Source: Lactobacillus sp. CBA3605
GTDB taxonomy: Bacteria > Bacillota > Bacilli > Lactobacillales > Lactobacillaceae
DNA: 64,000 bases
Assembly: GCF_002970915.1 (NCBI RefSeq)
Contig: NZ_CP027190.1
Span: 930,001 to 994,000 of the forward strand
Reading direction: 5' to 3'
Shown here: piece after piece, positions 53,601 to 62,018 of the stretch
How the letters are laid out: every line of letters starts with the position of its first letter
Numbering within the stretch: the first letter of the stretch is position 1
The notes under the pieces: model-generated
What the model saw: only the letters and a program-made list of their open reading frames with translations
What the model was told of the DNA's origin: nothing
The model's database searches: none
Translations under genes and position numbers: made by a program

Positions 53601-54217
53601 ACGCCATCATGATAGTTTGGAGTGAACAATAATTCAGCATAATCGTTAGTTTTTTCGAATAAATGTGGCAGATTTTTATATAATGCATTGGCTTGTTTGA
53701 TGAAAAGCATCCGATATAGGCGATCCATATCAGTTGTTAGCTCAGTTTCTTGTGCAACTTTTATCAAGTCCAACTCTTCATCAGTAAAATGTCCGAGATA
53801 AGGTTCCAGTACGATTGGATCAATCATAATATCAGGTTCATGCCGACCTTGACTACTCGATAATACGCGTGTTCGACTCGGAAGATAATCATTGACCTCC
53901 ATAAAGCGAATCGCAATCAAACGATTAAACCAAGTGTACGCAATTTCTTCTACCAAATCATTAAAAGCAGTTTTCAAATCGCTATTTGTCGCCCGTTGTA
54001 ACAATTCAGTAACTAATCGCTGTCGTTTTCCAATATCAGAACCAGTAATCGGATTACGATCATCAACATAGTATTCAATCTCTGAGGTGGAAGTTGCTAA
54101 CTTACTCGCAATTCCCTCCTCTGTAATACCTAGCATTGCTGCCTTTAGTTTAGTGTCTGCAATTAATTTTCGTCGCGCATTAATCGCAAAATTTTTGATA
54201 GCTGTTTTGTCCATCAT
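50636..54217 (-). CDS. pglX: BREX-1 adenine DNA methyltransferase PglX (expressed copy)
   Basis: 1193 aa. An N-terminal helical domain (1-195), IR1 block (195-241), the SAM domain with motif I DPAMGSGH (about 341-348) and the catalytic NPPY (about 515-518), IR2 block (about 646-657), a specificity region to about 865, IR3 block (about 865-889), and a C-terminal helical and mixed domain (890-1193). In BREX it adds m6A to one strand of a 6-7 base target and marks self. The operon order brxA-brxB-brxC-pglX is the usual one. Start ATG 54217 or the next Met, with GAAAGGAA. Different alleles are expected in sister cells. Confidence 0.95.
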   Translation of the reverse strand: MMDKTAIKNFAINARRKLIADTKLKAAMLGITEEGIASKLATSTSEIEYYVDDRNPITGSDIGKRQRLVTELLQRATNSDLKTAFNDLVEEIAYTWFNRLIAIRFMEVNDYLPSRTRVLSSSQGRHEPDIMIDPIVLEPYLGHFTDEELDLIKVAQETELTTDMDRLYRMLFIKQANALYKNLPHLFEKTNDYAELLFTPNYHDGVIQQLITTIPVADFDVAQGGQVEIIGWLYQYYNTEPKNNVISTPKAHKFRNTEIASATQIFTPDWIVKYMVENSLGKLWVEHLISIGDNRSEIEIANSFNWNYYVKDAPQSEEIQNIVITDQSLSNHTLATIKVIDPAMGSGHILVYAFEVLITIYQSEGFSKRDAVKEIITKNLNGLDIDNRAFQLTYFSIMMKARQYDRRALSNIKSINVFGIPSISEANENFNILLTQLENNNAKILKKLLIDFSDGKEIGSLIAEPNVGYSALNENLSQLNQRQLSFELIPLIEKAEKVLQVAQLLKQSYDVVITNPPYMGSSRMSQKLKKFAEKNHPDTKSDLFSMFIERWNQALKSNGFNAMVTMQSWMFLSSFEKMRKNILNKYVISSLMHMENNVMGIAFGTAVTILRNTVLPGFIGTYHQIKTKDVSTGIPESVPIAGNRYNRTNQANFSKIPGSPIAYWISEHMRSIYQDNKKLTDIYRPMVGMTTSNNKKFVFFWQEVNYENSIYISHTHPTWFPYAKGGGYRKWYGFERYFVNWKNNGLEIKKYKKFGNSLSASVRNERYYMQPGITWSAITSSRFSARILPKNHIFDSGGSAIFPNEKSTLWVLSLMNSKIMWKNLLLKNPTLNFQTSDIGTLPVIFDNNKNVVANLGKRCISYAKKDWDSFETSWDFARHPLLAHIADDKQKEVGGKLENAFGLWKVEAQQRFDQLKANEEELNRIFIDLYGLNDELTPDVADKDVSVRLADEVRDTKSFLSYFVGVVFGRYSLDVEGLIFAGGEWNSDNYQKFVPNQDNLMMLNDEHYFNDDRDIINRLKQFLEVVFGRDTLQANLDYIARIVGKKAENSEAAIRRYFVEDFFKDHKKVYQKKPIYWEFSSGRQNGFKALMYLHRYDNTELAMIRTDYLHPLQGKYETRLSQLQQLSADESMAKRKKQLERDIKHVNQQINELKSYDPIIQHLANEQISLDLDDGVSVNYSKLQDGEKVLSKI
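51552..51623 (-). repeat. Inverted repeat IR3, right copy
   Basis: Partner of 49335-49406; perfect over 51552-51571. Within the pglX reading frame at about residues 865-889. Confidence 0.93.
52248..52281 (-). repeat. Inverted repeat IR2, right copy
   Basis: Partner of 48656-48689, 34 of 34 bases. Confidence 0.95.
53496..53633 (-). repeat. Inverted repeat IR1, right copy
   Basis: Partner of 47355-47492, 137 of 138 bases. Outer border of the about 6.3-kb invertible segment. Confidence 0.97.
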
Positions 54218-54246
54218 CGATTCCTTTCATCATTTAAATTGAATGC

Positions 54247-57200
54247 TTATAAATTCAATTTAATCTGATCTACCTCAGCCAACTGAGCAACTAATGCAGC
54301 CCGTAATTGTGCCAATTGAGTGTCAATATCTTTATCACTAGTTAGTTGCCAAGTTCTTGAAACTGGCAAACTACTTAAACTAATATGCTTAACCATCGGT
54401 ATATTTGCTTTGGAACTATTGCCCGCAGTTGGCGTGGTTGCATTGGTCTCAATCTTATTGATTTTTGCTTCTTCCTGATCATTACTATCAGAAATTGCCT
54501 TTTCATTAGCCTGATTCTTAGCTGCTAATCGAGCGGCTTGTTGCTCATTTTCAGCGATAACTTGATCCGCCCTCGTTAGGAACCGATCTTTACGAACACC
54601 TGCTTTGGATTTTATAATAACCAACTCATCTAGGTTAGCAGCTACTTTGGCCTCAGCAATAAAGTGTTCAAAATCATGATTAATCTCAGTTTCAAGCGCT
54701 GTTGGTACTGCCTTTGCTTGAATATATGTTAATGTTGCCTGCCACTCATCATTCACAACTTGTTCAACATCCGTTTCAATCTTATCGAACTCATTATTGT
54801 AAACTTCATTAAAGGCTTCATTGTATCGTTTTAAATCATTGAGATTTCCTTGTGGTTTGTTGGAATCAACAATCGTCTTTATTTTGTGATAACTGTCAGG
54901 AACTTCATTACCGCTAATAAATGAACGTGACTTCTCATAAATATCGACTTTGGAAAGGGCATCATCCCAAATATGTTTTTGATCAGCACTATTATAAAAA
55001 TCCTCTAGGCCATCATCATACATATCATCATGCCAATCCAACAAGTCATTCTTCTTAGCGCTAATTAATGCATAAAATGCATCAGTATCCTGTCGACTTA
55101 ATAGTTGTTTCAGTAAAGCTTGTCCATTCTCTAAGATATTCCGTCCTGGATAACGATTAGATAGACCTAGTTGCCTAGTCAAAAGTTGATTTGCATTGTC
55201 AATCGTATGCCGTAACTCTTGAACTAGTGTGTCATCTTCATCATTATCAAAAAAGTTTTTATTGAAAACTTCCCGCGCAACTTCCTTTAAATCCCGTTTT
55301 TGTGTGTCAGAAACTGCCACTCTTGGGACTAGTTGCAACTTATCAGTATATTGCTTCATCGTAAAGAAATCAGCAATCTTGTTACTAGTTTTGTCTGAAG
55401 ATAGATTAATTTGTTCGCCGTTTACATAAGCTTTGATTTGAGCACCAACAAACAGTTTCGCAATTATCCATTTAACGTCCCAATCACGATAGCCATACGG
55501 TGCCGCGATAAATCGCTCTAAAAGAGCCTTATATGAGATTTTGCTAGGACTACGATAGTCCCGATTAATTCGATCTAGAACTGCTTGAATAGCTTGCTTA
55601 TTTTCATCCGTATCAACTAATTCAAAATCTGATTTAAATAATTTAACAATATCAGTTTCGGATTTAACGACGTCAATAAAACTCAAATTACGATAGACTT
55701 CATCAATTAAGTGAACTTGTGCCATACTTAACCGCTTTTCAAAACTTTTACTGTTGGCCTCTAACCGCTCATCACCAACGTAAATATCAGCATCTTCGAG
55801 AGCTGCTTCCAATTCACTTTGTGATTTTTTATTTAGCGTCTGCCGCTCTAATCTTTTTACATCAATTATTTTTTCAGAGCGAGCATCATCTTTACGATTA
55901 CTCGTGTCACGTAAAAATTTACCGATTTGTAAGGCTTGTCTCACATCATCAATATACTGTCCGTCTGCTGGCATATCAATAATAATTTGGGGATCAGTTG
56001 GTGATAATGCAATTCTTCGTAATTCCATTTCAACATGGTTAGTATCACTTTCTGGTGTATTAATCTTAATACTCATCGTATTATTCGCCACACCATGTGG
56101 ATGACCATCTACAAATTGATTAAATTTAAATGAATATTGACGATCTAGTTTAGGGTATACAAAACGACCATTTATTTGATTATTCGAAAATAAATATTCA
56201 CCAATTTCTCGAGAAATTTCATTACCATCAACACTTTGTTTGTTGATCTGTCGACTAACATCCTGTTCAGCATCCGTTAAAAACTCAAAGCCATTAGTGG
56301 TTTTCTCAACAACTTTCTGACTAATTAAAACGGTCATCGCATCTTTAACTTGCTTTTCCAATTTAATACGATCGGTATCAATTGAATCAATCATCAATGT
56401 TGTCACATTATTCAAAGTTGTTTTGAAATTAGCGAGATACTTTACCATGAATAAGGTCTCTAACACTTGAACTGCAAATGGGTGATCCTGATGTTCTGGA
56501 TTAATCACATCATTATCCAGTGCTCGCCTAATTACAATCATATGTGTATGATCTAAGAATTGATCTAAGCCTTGAAAAAAGAGACTAAATGGGACTAACG
56601 ATCGAACATCTTGCTGCTCTAAACGCTGCGCTGATTCTTGGAATACTGCCAACATCGACCGTTCCCCATTAGCTAAATGCTTCCCATCTGAGCCATTTTT
56701 TCGAATTGCCGTTAAGGTATCCTGTAATAAATTAAACTGATAAGGTACAAATGGATAAACATCAGCAAAATTTTGCGGACTTCGATAGTGATCTCGATCA
56801 ATATCTGCTTCAAAGGTGATCAAATTATTAATAGCATGTTGATCATTATCATAAATATTAGCCAAGCTCTGTTCACTTTCAACCGTCTTAGTTAATAATC
56901 GCTTATTAATGACTTCATCAACATTAGCGGATGACATCGCAATCCGGGTGTTAAACCGACCCTGGATTTTAGAAAAATCTTGTCCATTAATATTATCAGT
57001 TACCTGATCAATGGCTTGTTGACTGGTAACAATCACCCATGCCTTACCATGTGTATACGTTCCCAAATCCTCAACCACACTCTGTAAATTCAGCATCCGT
57101 TGTTGACTATTACCAATATATTGGCCAACTTCATCAACTAAAAAGACTAAGTGATAATTTGGATCTTGCTTAACAATATAATCATTAACTCGTTCTGCAA

Positions 57201-57930
57201 AATTCTCAACACTGATTGGATAATTAGTTTTAAGCTGTTCAATAAAACCAGTCGCATTTTCTTCAGTCATATAACCAATTGCAACCAAAGCGTCTTTAAT
57301 TGTTCCCTTTAGAAAAGCAAACCCATTTCGAGCATCAAGCCATGTCCGATGTTGCTTATCCAATTCCTGAAATTTTTCTTGAAATTCTGTGTATTGATCG
57401 TCTTGAATCAGATCCCGCTCCATGTCAGCAATCCAAAAATCAACCCCAATTAACCCCAATTGTTCATTGAACACTTGCAAGAAGACATTTAAAATGGCAT
57501 CTTTTTGTGATTTATTACCATTTTTAGCTTTTGAATCAATATTAAACAGAATAGTTTCGTTATGTATCGAAGCCGCCGCTTGTAAGTTTGTAATCGTATT
57601 AGGATTACTCAATTTTTGATCATCAAGAAAATAATCTATCGCTGGTTTACCGGCAACTTCACGATTTTCTAATAAATAAGCTAAAATTTTTAAAAAATGT
57701 GATTTCCCAGAACCAAAGAATCCAGAAATCCAAACACCCATCTTAGTTGTATCTTGATTGATGCTATCCGTATAGGCGCTAAAAAATTCTTGAAAATGTT
57801 GCTGTAACTCCTTGGTAACCACATACTCTTCCAATTCTTGCTTAATATTAGCGTCCTGTTCATCCCCAATGGTAATAACACCCTTAATATTACGATCAAT
57901 TGGCTTAGCAAATATCTCTTTTATTTTCAA
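54247..57930 (-). CDS. brxC: BREX-1 ATPase BrxC
   Basis: 1227 aa. P-loop GSGKSHF is near residue 73-80, within GVWISGFFGSGKSHFLKIL; Walker B is LVFLVDEVGQYIG (about 260-272). The DUF499-like AAA+ core is followed by long helical regions. The C-terminus has a Lys/Glu-rich coiled segment (about 1120-1180). BrxC is essential in BREX for defence and methylation. The start is TTG 57928-57930 giving MKIKEIFAKPIDRNIKG, because AGGAG lies 7 nt upstream; ATG 57945 would overlap that site. Next gene upstream is brxB, 33 bp away; pglX follows 30 bp later. Confidence 0.93.
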   Translation of the reverse strand: MKIKEIFAKPIDRNIKGVITIGDEQDANIKQELEEYVVTKELQQHFQEFFSAYTDSINQDTTKMGVWISGFFGSGKSHFLKILAYLLENREVAGKPAIDYFLDDQKLSNPNTITNLQAAASIHNETILFNIDSKAKNGNKSQKDAILNVFLQVFNEQLGLIGVDFWIADMERDLIQDDQYTEFQEKFQELDKQHRTWLDARNGFAFLKGTIKDALVAIGYMTEENATGFIEQLKTNYPISVENFAERVNDYIVKQDPNYHLVFLVDEVGQYIGNSQQRMLNLQSVVEDLGTYTHGKAWVIVTSQQAIDQVTDNINGQDFSKIQGRFNTRIAMSSANVDEVINKRLLTKTVESEQSLANIYDNDQHAINNLITFEADIDRDHYRSPQNFADVYPFVPYQFNLLQDTLTAIRKNGSDGKHLANGERSMLAVFQESAQRLEQQDVRSLVPFSLFFQGLDQFLDHTHMIVIRRALDNDVINPEHQDHPFAVQVLETLFMVKYLANFKTTLNNVTTLMIDSIDTDRIKLEKQVKDAMTVLISQKVVEKTTNGFEFLTDAEQDVSRQINKQSVDGNEISREIGEYLFSNNQINGRFVYPKLDRQYSFKFNQFVDGHPHGVANNTMSIKINTPESDTNHVEMELRRIALSPTDPQIIIDMPADGQYIDDVRQALQIGKFLRDTSNRKDDARSEKIIDVKRLERQTLNKKSQSELEAALEDADIYVGDERLEANSKSFEKRLSMAQVHLIDEVYRNLSFIDVVKSETDIVKLFKSDFELVDTDENKQAIQAVLDRINRDYRSPSKISYKALLERFIAAPYGYRDWDVKWIIAKLFVGAQIKAYVNGEQINLSSDKTSNKIADFFTMKQYTDKLQLVPRVAVSDTQKRDLKEVAREVFNKNFFDNDEDDTLVQELRHTIDNANQLLTRQLGLSNRYPGRNILENGQALLKQLLSRQDTDAFYALISAKKNDLLDWHDDMYDDGLEDFYNSADQKHIWDDALSKVDIYEKSRSFISGNEVPDSYHKIKTIVDSNKPQGNLNDLKRYNEAFNEVYNNEFDKIETDVEQVVNDEWQATLTYIQAKAVPTALETEINHDFEHFIAEAKVAANLDELVIIKSKAGVRKDRFLTRADQVIAENEQQAARLAAKNQANEKAISDSNDQEEAKINKIETNATTPTAGNSSKANIPMVKHISLSSLPVSRTWQLTSDKDIDTQLAQLRAALVAQLAEVDQIKLNL

Positions 57931-57962
57931 CTTATTTCTCCTCATATTCTGCGTCTATATTC

Positions 57963-58544
57963 CTAATTAATCTGAAATGCACGATAATAATTATCTTCTT
58001 TCACTTCACCGAACATGCTCAAGCTCAAATTATCGTATTTGCCGGGATAGAAAAGTACTACCGGTACTTGAGTAATAATTTGATGCATCGTATTCAAAAT
58101 CTTATGCGCCCGAATTAATGGATAGACCTCTCCAATTCCCGTTACAAAAACAACTATGTTATCCGTGGAAACCAATTTTTCTTCCATATATGTCACAAAC
58201 ATATTTTCAGAATCAGTCATACCTAAAGCATTATTTAGCTGTTCTACTAAGTAGTCGAGTCCTTCATCCGCTTCCATCGCAATAACATCATCTTTAATTC
58301 CCATTTGAGTTAAAAGATCCCACATAATATGGTAAACATTAAATTCAATAATATCGATGCCTACTGTGGCCTGATTCAATTGATGCTTCATATTGTCAAT
58401 CTCATCTCGTACTAAAAGCTTATCCTGAGGGGCATATCCTAAAATATAATAGGATACTTCATTTGAAAGACCACGACTGTGCTGAAAATCCTGGCTAGTG
58501 ATTTTTTCGCGTAAACTTTTTAACTTCATTCTCGTATCTGTCAT
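57963..58544 (-). CDS. brxB: BREX-1 protein BrxB
   Basis: 193 aa DUF1788 protein, opening MTDTRMKLKSLREKITS. It has alternating strand-helix segments and NIVVFVTGIGEVYPLIRAHKIL followed by VPVVLFYPGKYDNLSLSMFGE, a conserved stretch of the family. Exact biochemical role unknown; it is needed for defence and interacts with BrxC or PglZ in studied systems. ATG with GGGGAG. It begins one base after the brxA stop. Confidence 0.9.
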   Translation of the reverse strand: MTDTRMKLKSLREKITSQDFQHSRGLSNEVSYYILGYAPQDKLLVRDEIDNMKHQLNQATVGIDIIEFNVYHIMWDLLTQMGIKDDVIAMEADEGLDYLVEQLNNALGMTDSENMFVTYMEEKLVSTDNIVVFVTGIGEVYPLIRAHKILNTMHQIITQVPVVLFYPGKYDNLSLSMFGEVKEDNYYRAFQIN

Positions 58545-58545
58545 T

Positions 58546-59139
58546 TTATCTCCCCAATAGTACAGCTAGTATCTGATGTTCATCTTTATTTCGTAACATG
58601 TCCTCTAAATCAAGATCTAATAAGGGACGACTTACTTGGTCAAAACTCCCTTGATTTTTCATCAGCCCTGCTTCACGGACAAAGGTTTTAAAAACACCCA
58701 TTAATCGCGTAATTGTTTCATCAGTCCAACTCGCAATTTGCTGATTTTCAGCCTGTTTGCGACTAAAAAAAGCTTCAATTTCATAATCATGTAACTCTGT
58801 ATCTCCGAGTACTAATTCATCACGATAAACCTCATACATAAACTCTTCAAAAAGTTGATTTGATTTCATAACAGTTATCAAATCAATTAACCGTTGATTT
58901 GCGATATCAAGTCGTGGAAAAAGACTCATATAGTCTTGATCTAGACTATCGATTCGATGTGTTATTATTTTAAGCATGTCTTGAATACGAGCAACTGTAC
59001 TCTGTTTAAAGATATTGTCTTTAATGGCTTGGCTATTAATTTCGCCTTGAGTTAAACCCTTATTTAACAATTCAATATACTGCTGAAACTCATTAAACCA
59101 AAAAGAATGTGAAACTATTGCAGCACTATATTTTATCAT
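58546..59139 (-). CDS. brxA: BREX-1 protein BrxA
   Basis: 197 aa DUF1819 protein starting MIKYSAAIVSHSFWFNEFQQYIELL. BrxA is a small helical DNA-binding protein that resembles NusB-like folds in structural studies of relatives. The ATG at 59137-59139 is favoured over GTG 59145, since AGGAAGTG is 9 nt before the former and overlaps the latter. It is the first gene of the brxA-B-C-pglX transcript. Confidence 0.9.
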   Translation of the reverse strand: MIKYSAAIVSHSFWFNEFQQYIELLNKGLTQGEINSQAIKDNIFKQSTVARIQDMLKIITHRIDSLDQDYMSLFPRLDIANQRLIDLITVMKSNQLFEEFMYEVYRDELVLGDTELHDYEIEAFFSRKQAENQQIASWTDETITRLMGVFKTFVREAGLMKNQGSFDQVSRPLLDLDLEDMLRNKDEHQILAVLLGR

Positions 59140-59187
59140 TTGCACTCACTTCCTAATTTCAGCGTAAATAATCACGACATATTGCCC

Positions 59188-59218
59188 ATTATACTTTATA
59201 AAATACGCTAAAATTATA
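59188..59218 (-). promoter_or_regulatory. brx operon promoter region
   Basis: Two TATAAT hexamers (59188-59193 and 59213-59218, minus strand) lie 50-80 bases ahead of the brxA start, the first with an AT-rich upstream; a consensus -35 is missing. AT-rich leaders without -35 are common for BREX promoters needing an activator. Confidence 0.4.
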
Positions 59219-59259
59219 CCATATCCGCCAAAATATTCTTGATTCCATTGTGGCTTAAA

Positions 59260-59610
59260 CCGCTTGATCTTACCCCAATTCTGGATAAGTCTGCTCAAAA
59301 TCAACCACTGCACCGCGCATTTTTTTAATCATTGACCAAGGTATAGCTAAATCTCCCAAACAAATGGGTCCTGTGCCAAACACAATGATGCAAGATTAAG
59401 ACACCGCCAATTCAGCCTAATTTGGGAGATGATACAGGCCCGAAATCGCACTGGCACCTGCAAACACGCCAATTTTTCATTGGAAAATCCAAGGGAAACT
59501 AATGGCCATGCCAATTAGCTAACTTAATCGTCATACCACCACTATCAATTAATCCCAATGGTTGCAGCTGATGATCCTCGTCTTATGATTAATGTTTGCA
59601 GCTGATTTCT
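59260..59610 (-). pseudogene. Possible decayed coding remnant upstream of brxA
   Basis: Minus-strand frames give coding-like pieces split by stops and shifts: LQPLGLIDSGGMTIKLANW, then VFAGASAISGLYHLPN, then FGTGPICLGDLAIPWSMIKK running on to VDFEQTYPELG and a stop at about 59272. They read like the end of one gene but the family is not recognised. TTTGGGAGAT (59421-59430) and ATCTCCCAAA (59351-59360) are inverted. No intact gene in 59219-59670. Confidence 0.35.
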
Positions 59611-59670
59611 TAAATTATACCAGCCTTTATACCTATTTTTATTAAATAAATATCTATATTTATTCTGGAC

Positions 59671-59701
59671 AAAAAAGACTAAGATCCAACGACCTCAGCC
59701 T
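59671..59701 (-). terminator. Terminator of the 290-aa hydrolase gene
   Basis: Minus strand AGGCTGAG pairs with CTTAGTCT (two wobbles), then six T. Confidence 0.75.
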
Positions 59702-59717
59702 AAAATTAGTGCGCTAC

Positions 59718-60590
59718 TTAAGCTAATTTTTGCGTCAACCACGTGATAACATAGTCAATAATGGCCGGTTGATACCACTCCCAAGTGCCATGACCGGCCT
59801 GGTCAAGGATAACTTGGTCAACAGCCACTTGATGGTCAGTTAGTGCCGTTACCATTTCATCCGCTTGCGCTGGTGAGACAATTCGATCTGCATTGCCATG
59901 CATGATCAAGAATGGCGGTAACTGCGACGTCACATAATTAACCGGACTGGCTTGCTTAGCCCGCTCTTGATCCGCTTGAATGGACTGTGCCGTATCAGTC
60001 ATGAACGAAACCCCATTGACTAATAGTGCTTCCGTGGCGGTTGTAGAATCGTGAAAAGCTTCGTTTAAGCCGGCTCCAATTGTTAATAAATCACAAAAGC
60101 CATACAATGAAACGACTGCTTTAACCCCCGTATTCGATTTAGAAACATCACTTGGTAAAAAGTGCGCAGTCTGGTTAGTCACGCCCATAAATTGTGCTAA
60201 ATACCCGCCAGCGGAATCACCTAACACCGCAATTCGAGTTGTATCAATCCGATATTGGTCTGCATGGGTATACAGATAATTCAGCGCCTGTTTGCCATCT
60301 TCAACTAAATCAGGAAATTGATTAGGAATGACACGGTACTCAGCCGCCGCAACGACATACCCCGCTTGAGCTAAGGCTGTCCGCATTTGGATAAATTTAT
60401 TATGATTAGCAGCGGTAAAACCACCACCGGGAAAATATAACACAGCTGGCTTTAAGTCAGTCGTGCGCGGCACCAACATCGATAGTCGCAATTCAACACC
60501 AGTATTCGCCGTAATCGTTTGATAATAGACTAAATTAGGCAGTTCATCCACTTGTGGCACTTGTTTCGTTACTTTCAATAATTCTGACAT
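59718..60590 (-). CDS. Alpha/beta hydrolase (HSL-type esterase)
   Basis: 290 aa without signal peptide. Oxyanion motif YFPGGGFTAANH (about 73-84), nucleophile elbow GDSAGGYLAQ (about 145), acid in GNADRIVSP (about 232), His in QAGHGTWEW (about 265). The GDSAGG elbow places it with hormone-sensitive-lipase-like esterases acting on short-chain or arylesters. It follows the MFS gene by 24 bp with a ribosome site AGGAGGA, so the two form a unit for uptake and hydrolysis. Confidence 0.87.
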   Translation of the reverse strand: MSELLKVTKQVPQVDELPNLVYYQTITANTGVELRLSMLVPRTTDLKPAVLYFPGGGFTAANHNKFIQMRTALAQAGYVVAAAEYRVIPNQFPDLVEDGKQALNYLYTHADQYRIDTTRIAVLGDSAGGYLAQFMGVTNQTAHFLPSDVSKSNTGVKAVVSLYGFCDLLTIGAGLNEAFHDSTTATEALLVNGVSFMTDTAQSIQADQERAKQASPVNYVTSQLPPFLIMHGNADRIVSPAQADEMVTALTDHQVAVDQVILDQAGHGTWEWYQPAIIDYVITWLTQKLA

Positions 60591-60614
60591 CTGTTTTCCT
60601 CCTTCAAGAAATCA

Positions 60615-61784
60615 TCATTTAACGGGGACCGATTGATAAAAGCCCCTCAATGAACAATAGCTATCAATTAAGGTTAAACCAATTAACCCTAAACCACCAA
60701 TACTCAGAACAAAACTCGGTAAAGTATTGCCCAATATTTTAGCAATGCCATTCATTATCGTTGGTGATAAAAATGACCCTAAACTTTCGCCCACCAACAC
60801 CATAGAAGTTGCTAAATGAGTGTCCTTTTTAGTCGTAATTTTCGCCACTCGCATAAAGCTTTGAGGTAGCACCCAGCCGAAAAACACGCCGACTAGGATC
60901 ACACCAACAAATACCAACATTGCATTTGGGGCATGCGCAATGACAATCATTCCCAAAGCCATGCCCAATAGTGAAACTGGCATAATATAATCGCCAATTC
61001 TTTTATTAATGTGGCCAAAAAAGCTACTAGAAATCATCGAAATGACCCCCATTAAGGAAAGCATCATTGCTGCCATGGCAGGTGTTGCAATCTTTGTAGT
61101 CGCCACTAAACTGGCTAATTTTACAACAACCACCATAAAGGCGCAAAAAGTTAGAAACATCAACCCCGTTAAAAACCAGACTTTGCGATTAATATGTCTT
61201 GAAACTTGCGTTTTAACCACTAATGACGATTCTGGAACTTTAATCAAGCCGCCGAATAAGATAATTGGGAGTAGCGCAATTGTATAGGATAGAAAAGCCG
61301 CCTTCCAATTAAAAGTAATTAACCCGGCAATAATCAAACCAATCCCAGCGGCCCCTAAGTTTTTGGCGGCATTTTGATAGCCCAACATCGCTGACAATTC
61401 ATCATCTTGATAAAAACTAGCCATCAAACTGACTGAAAATGGGTTAAACAAGCCCACTCCGCAGCCCATTAAAAAGCGCGCAATTAAAATAGTGAGATAG
61501 TTATTGGTCATTGCCGGTACAATGCCACCACCTAAGAATAATAGTAACCCTAACATAATGGTTCGCTTAATCCCCAACCGTCTACCAATCATTCCTGAAA
61601 ACATAATTAGTAGTAACGATCCTAAATTAGGTATCGTTATAATACTTTCAATTTGAGATAAAGATTCATTTTGTAATGATTGCTGCATCAACGGTACAAC
61701 TGCCGAAATTGACGACGTGGTCATTGCCAGAATTGAAATTGACAATAGGGCTAGCTTAAACACCTTGCTATGTTGATTTTTCAT
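60615..61784 (-). CDS. MFS transporter
   Basis: 389 aa, 12 helices, MKNQHSKVFKLALLSISILAM start; motif A-like GMIGRRLGIKRTIMLG (about 58-74) is complete. Homologues are sugar or aromatic compound carriers, CynX/NimT-like. Start ATG 61782-61784 with GGAGTG 11 nt upstream; GTG 61796 is too close to it. First gene of the pair with the esterase; a perfect inverted repeat lies about 150 bp upstream. Confidence 0.87.
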   Translation of the reverse strand: MKNQHSKVFKLALLSISILAMTTSSISAVVPLMQQSLQNESLSQIESIITIPNLGSLLLIMFSGMIGRRLGIKRTIMLGLLLFLGGGIVPAMTNNYLTILIARFLMGCGVGLFNPFSVSLMASFYQDDELSAMLGYQNAAKNLGAAGIGLIIAGLITFNWKAAFLSYTIALLPIILFGGLIKVPESSLVVKTQVSRHINRKVWFLTGLMFLTFCAFMVVVVKLASLVATTKIATPAMAAMMLSLMGVISMISSSFFGHINKRIGDYIMPVSLLGMALGMIVIAHAPNAMLVFVGVILVGVFFGWVLPQSFMRVAKITTKKDTHLATSMVLVGESLGSFLSPTIMNGIAKILGNTLPSFVLSIGGLGLIGLTLIDSYCSLRGFYQSVPVK

Positions 61785-61932
61785 TGGGTACCACACTCCA
61801 ATTAGATTACTTGCGACTTATAAAGCGCTTACAAAATAACGAAATCAACTCGCTAATTTGTTGTTTTTTCACAATTCATATTTAATTTCATGCTAACACT
61901 AATTATAACGACATCCAATAATCGCCAAGCAC

Positions 61933-61961
61933 TAGATTGATAGTCCCTAACTATCAATCTA
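61933..61961. promoter_or_regulatory. Perfect 12-bp inverted repeat upstream of the MFS/esterase unit
   Basis: TAGATTGATAGT and ACTATCAATCTA, 5 bp apart. TATAAT at 61902-61907 (minus strand) suggests a promoter 30 bases downstream of it, so it is an operator for an unlinked regulator. A near-cre TTATAAAGCGCTTACA (61818-61833) also lies in the leader. A weak T run on the + side allows a terminator reading. Confidence 0.6.
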
Positions 61962-61970
61962 ATTTTTGGC

Positions 61971-62003
61971 AAAAAAAAAGACCCAAGTCCAATGACTTGA
62001 GTC
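61971..62003 (-). terminator. Terminator of the DUF2798 gene
   Basis: GACTCAAGTC pairs with GACTTGGGTC, then nine T on the minus strand. Confidence 0.92.
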
Positions 62004-62018
62004 AATCCTACTTAACGC

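Noticed and set aside
59351..59430. Insertion sequence ends upstream of brxA (ATCTCCCAAA inverted repeat)
   Set aside because: Only 10 bp arms with a 60-bp centre and no transposase frame or target duplication; too weak to call.
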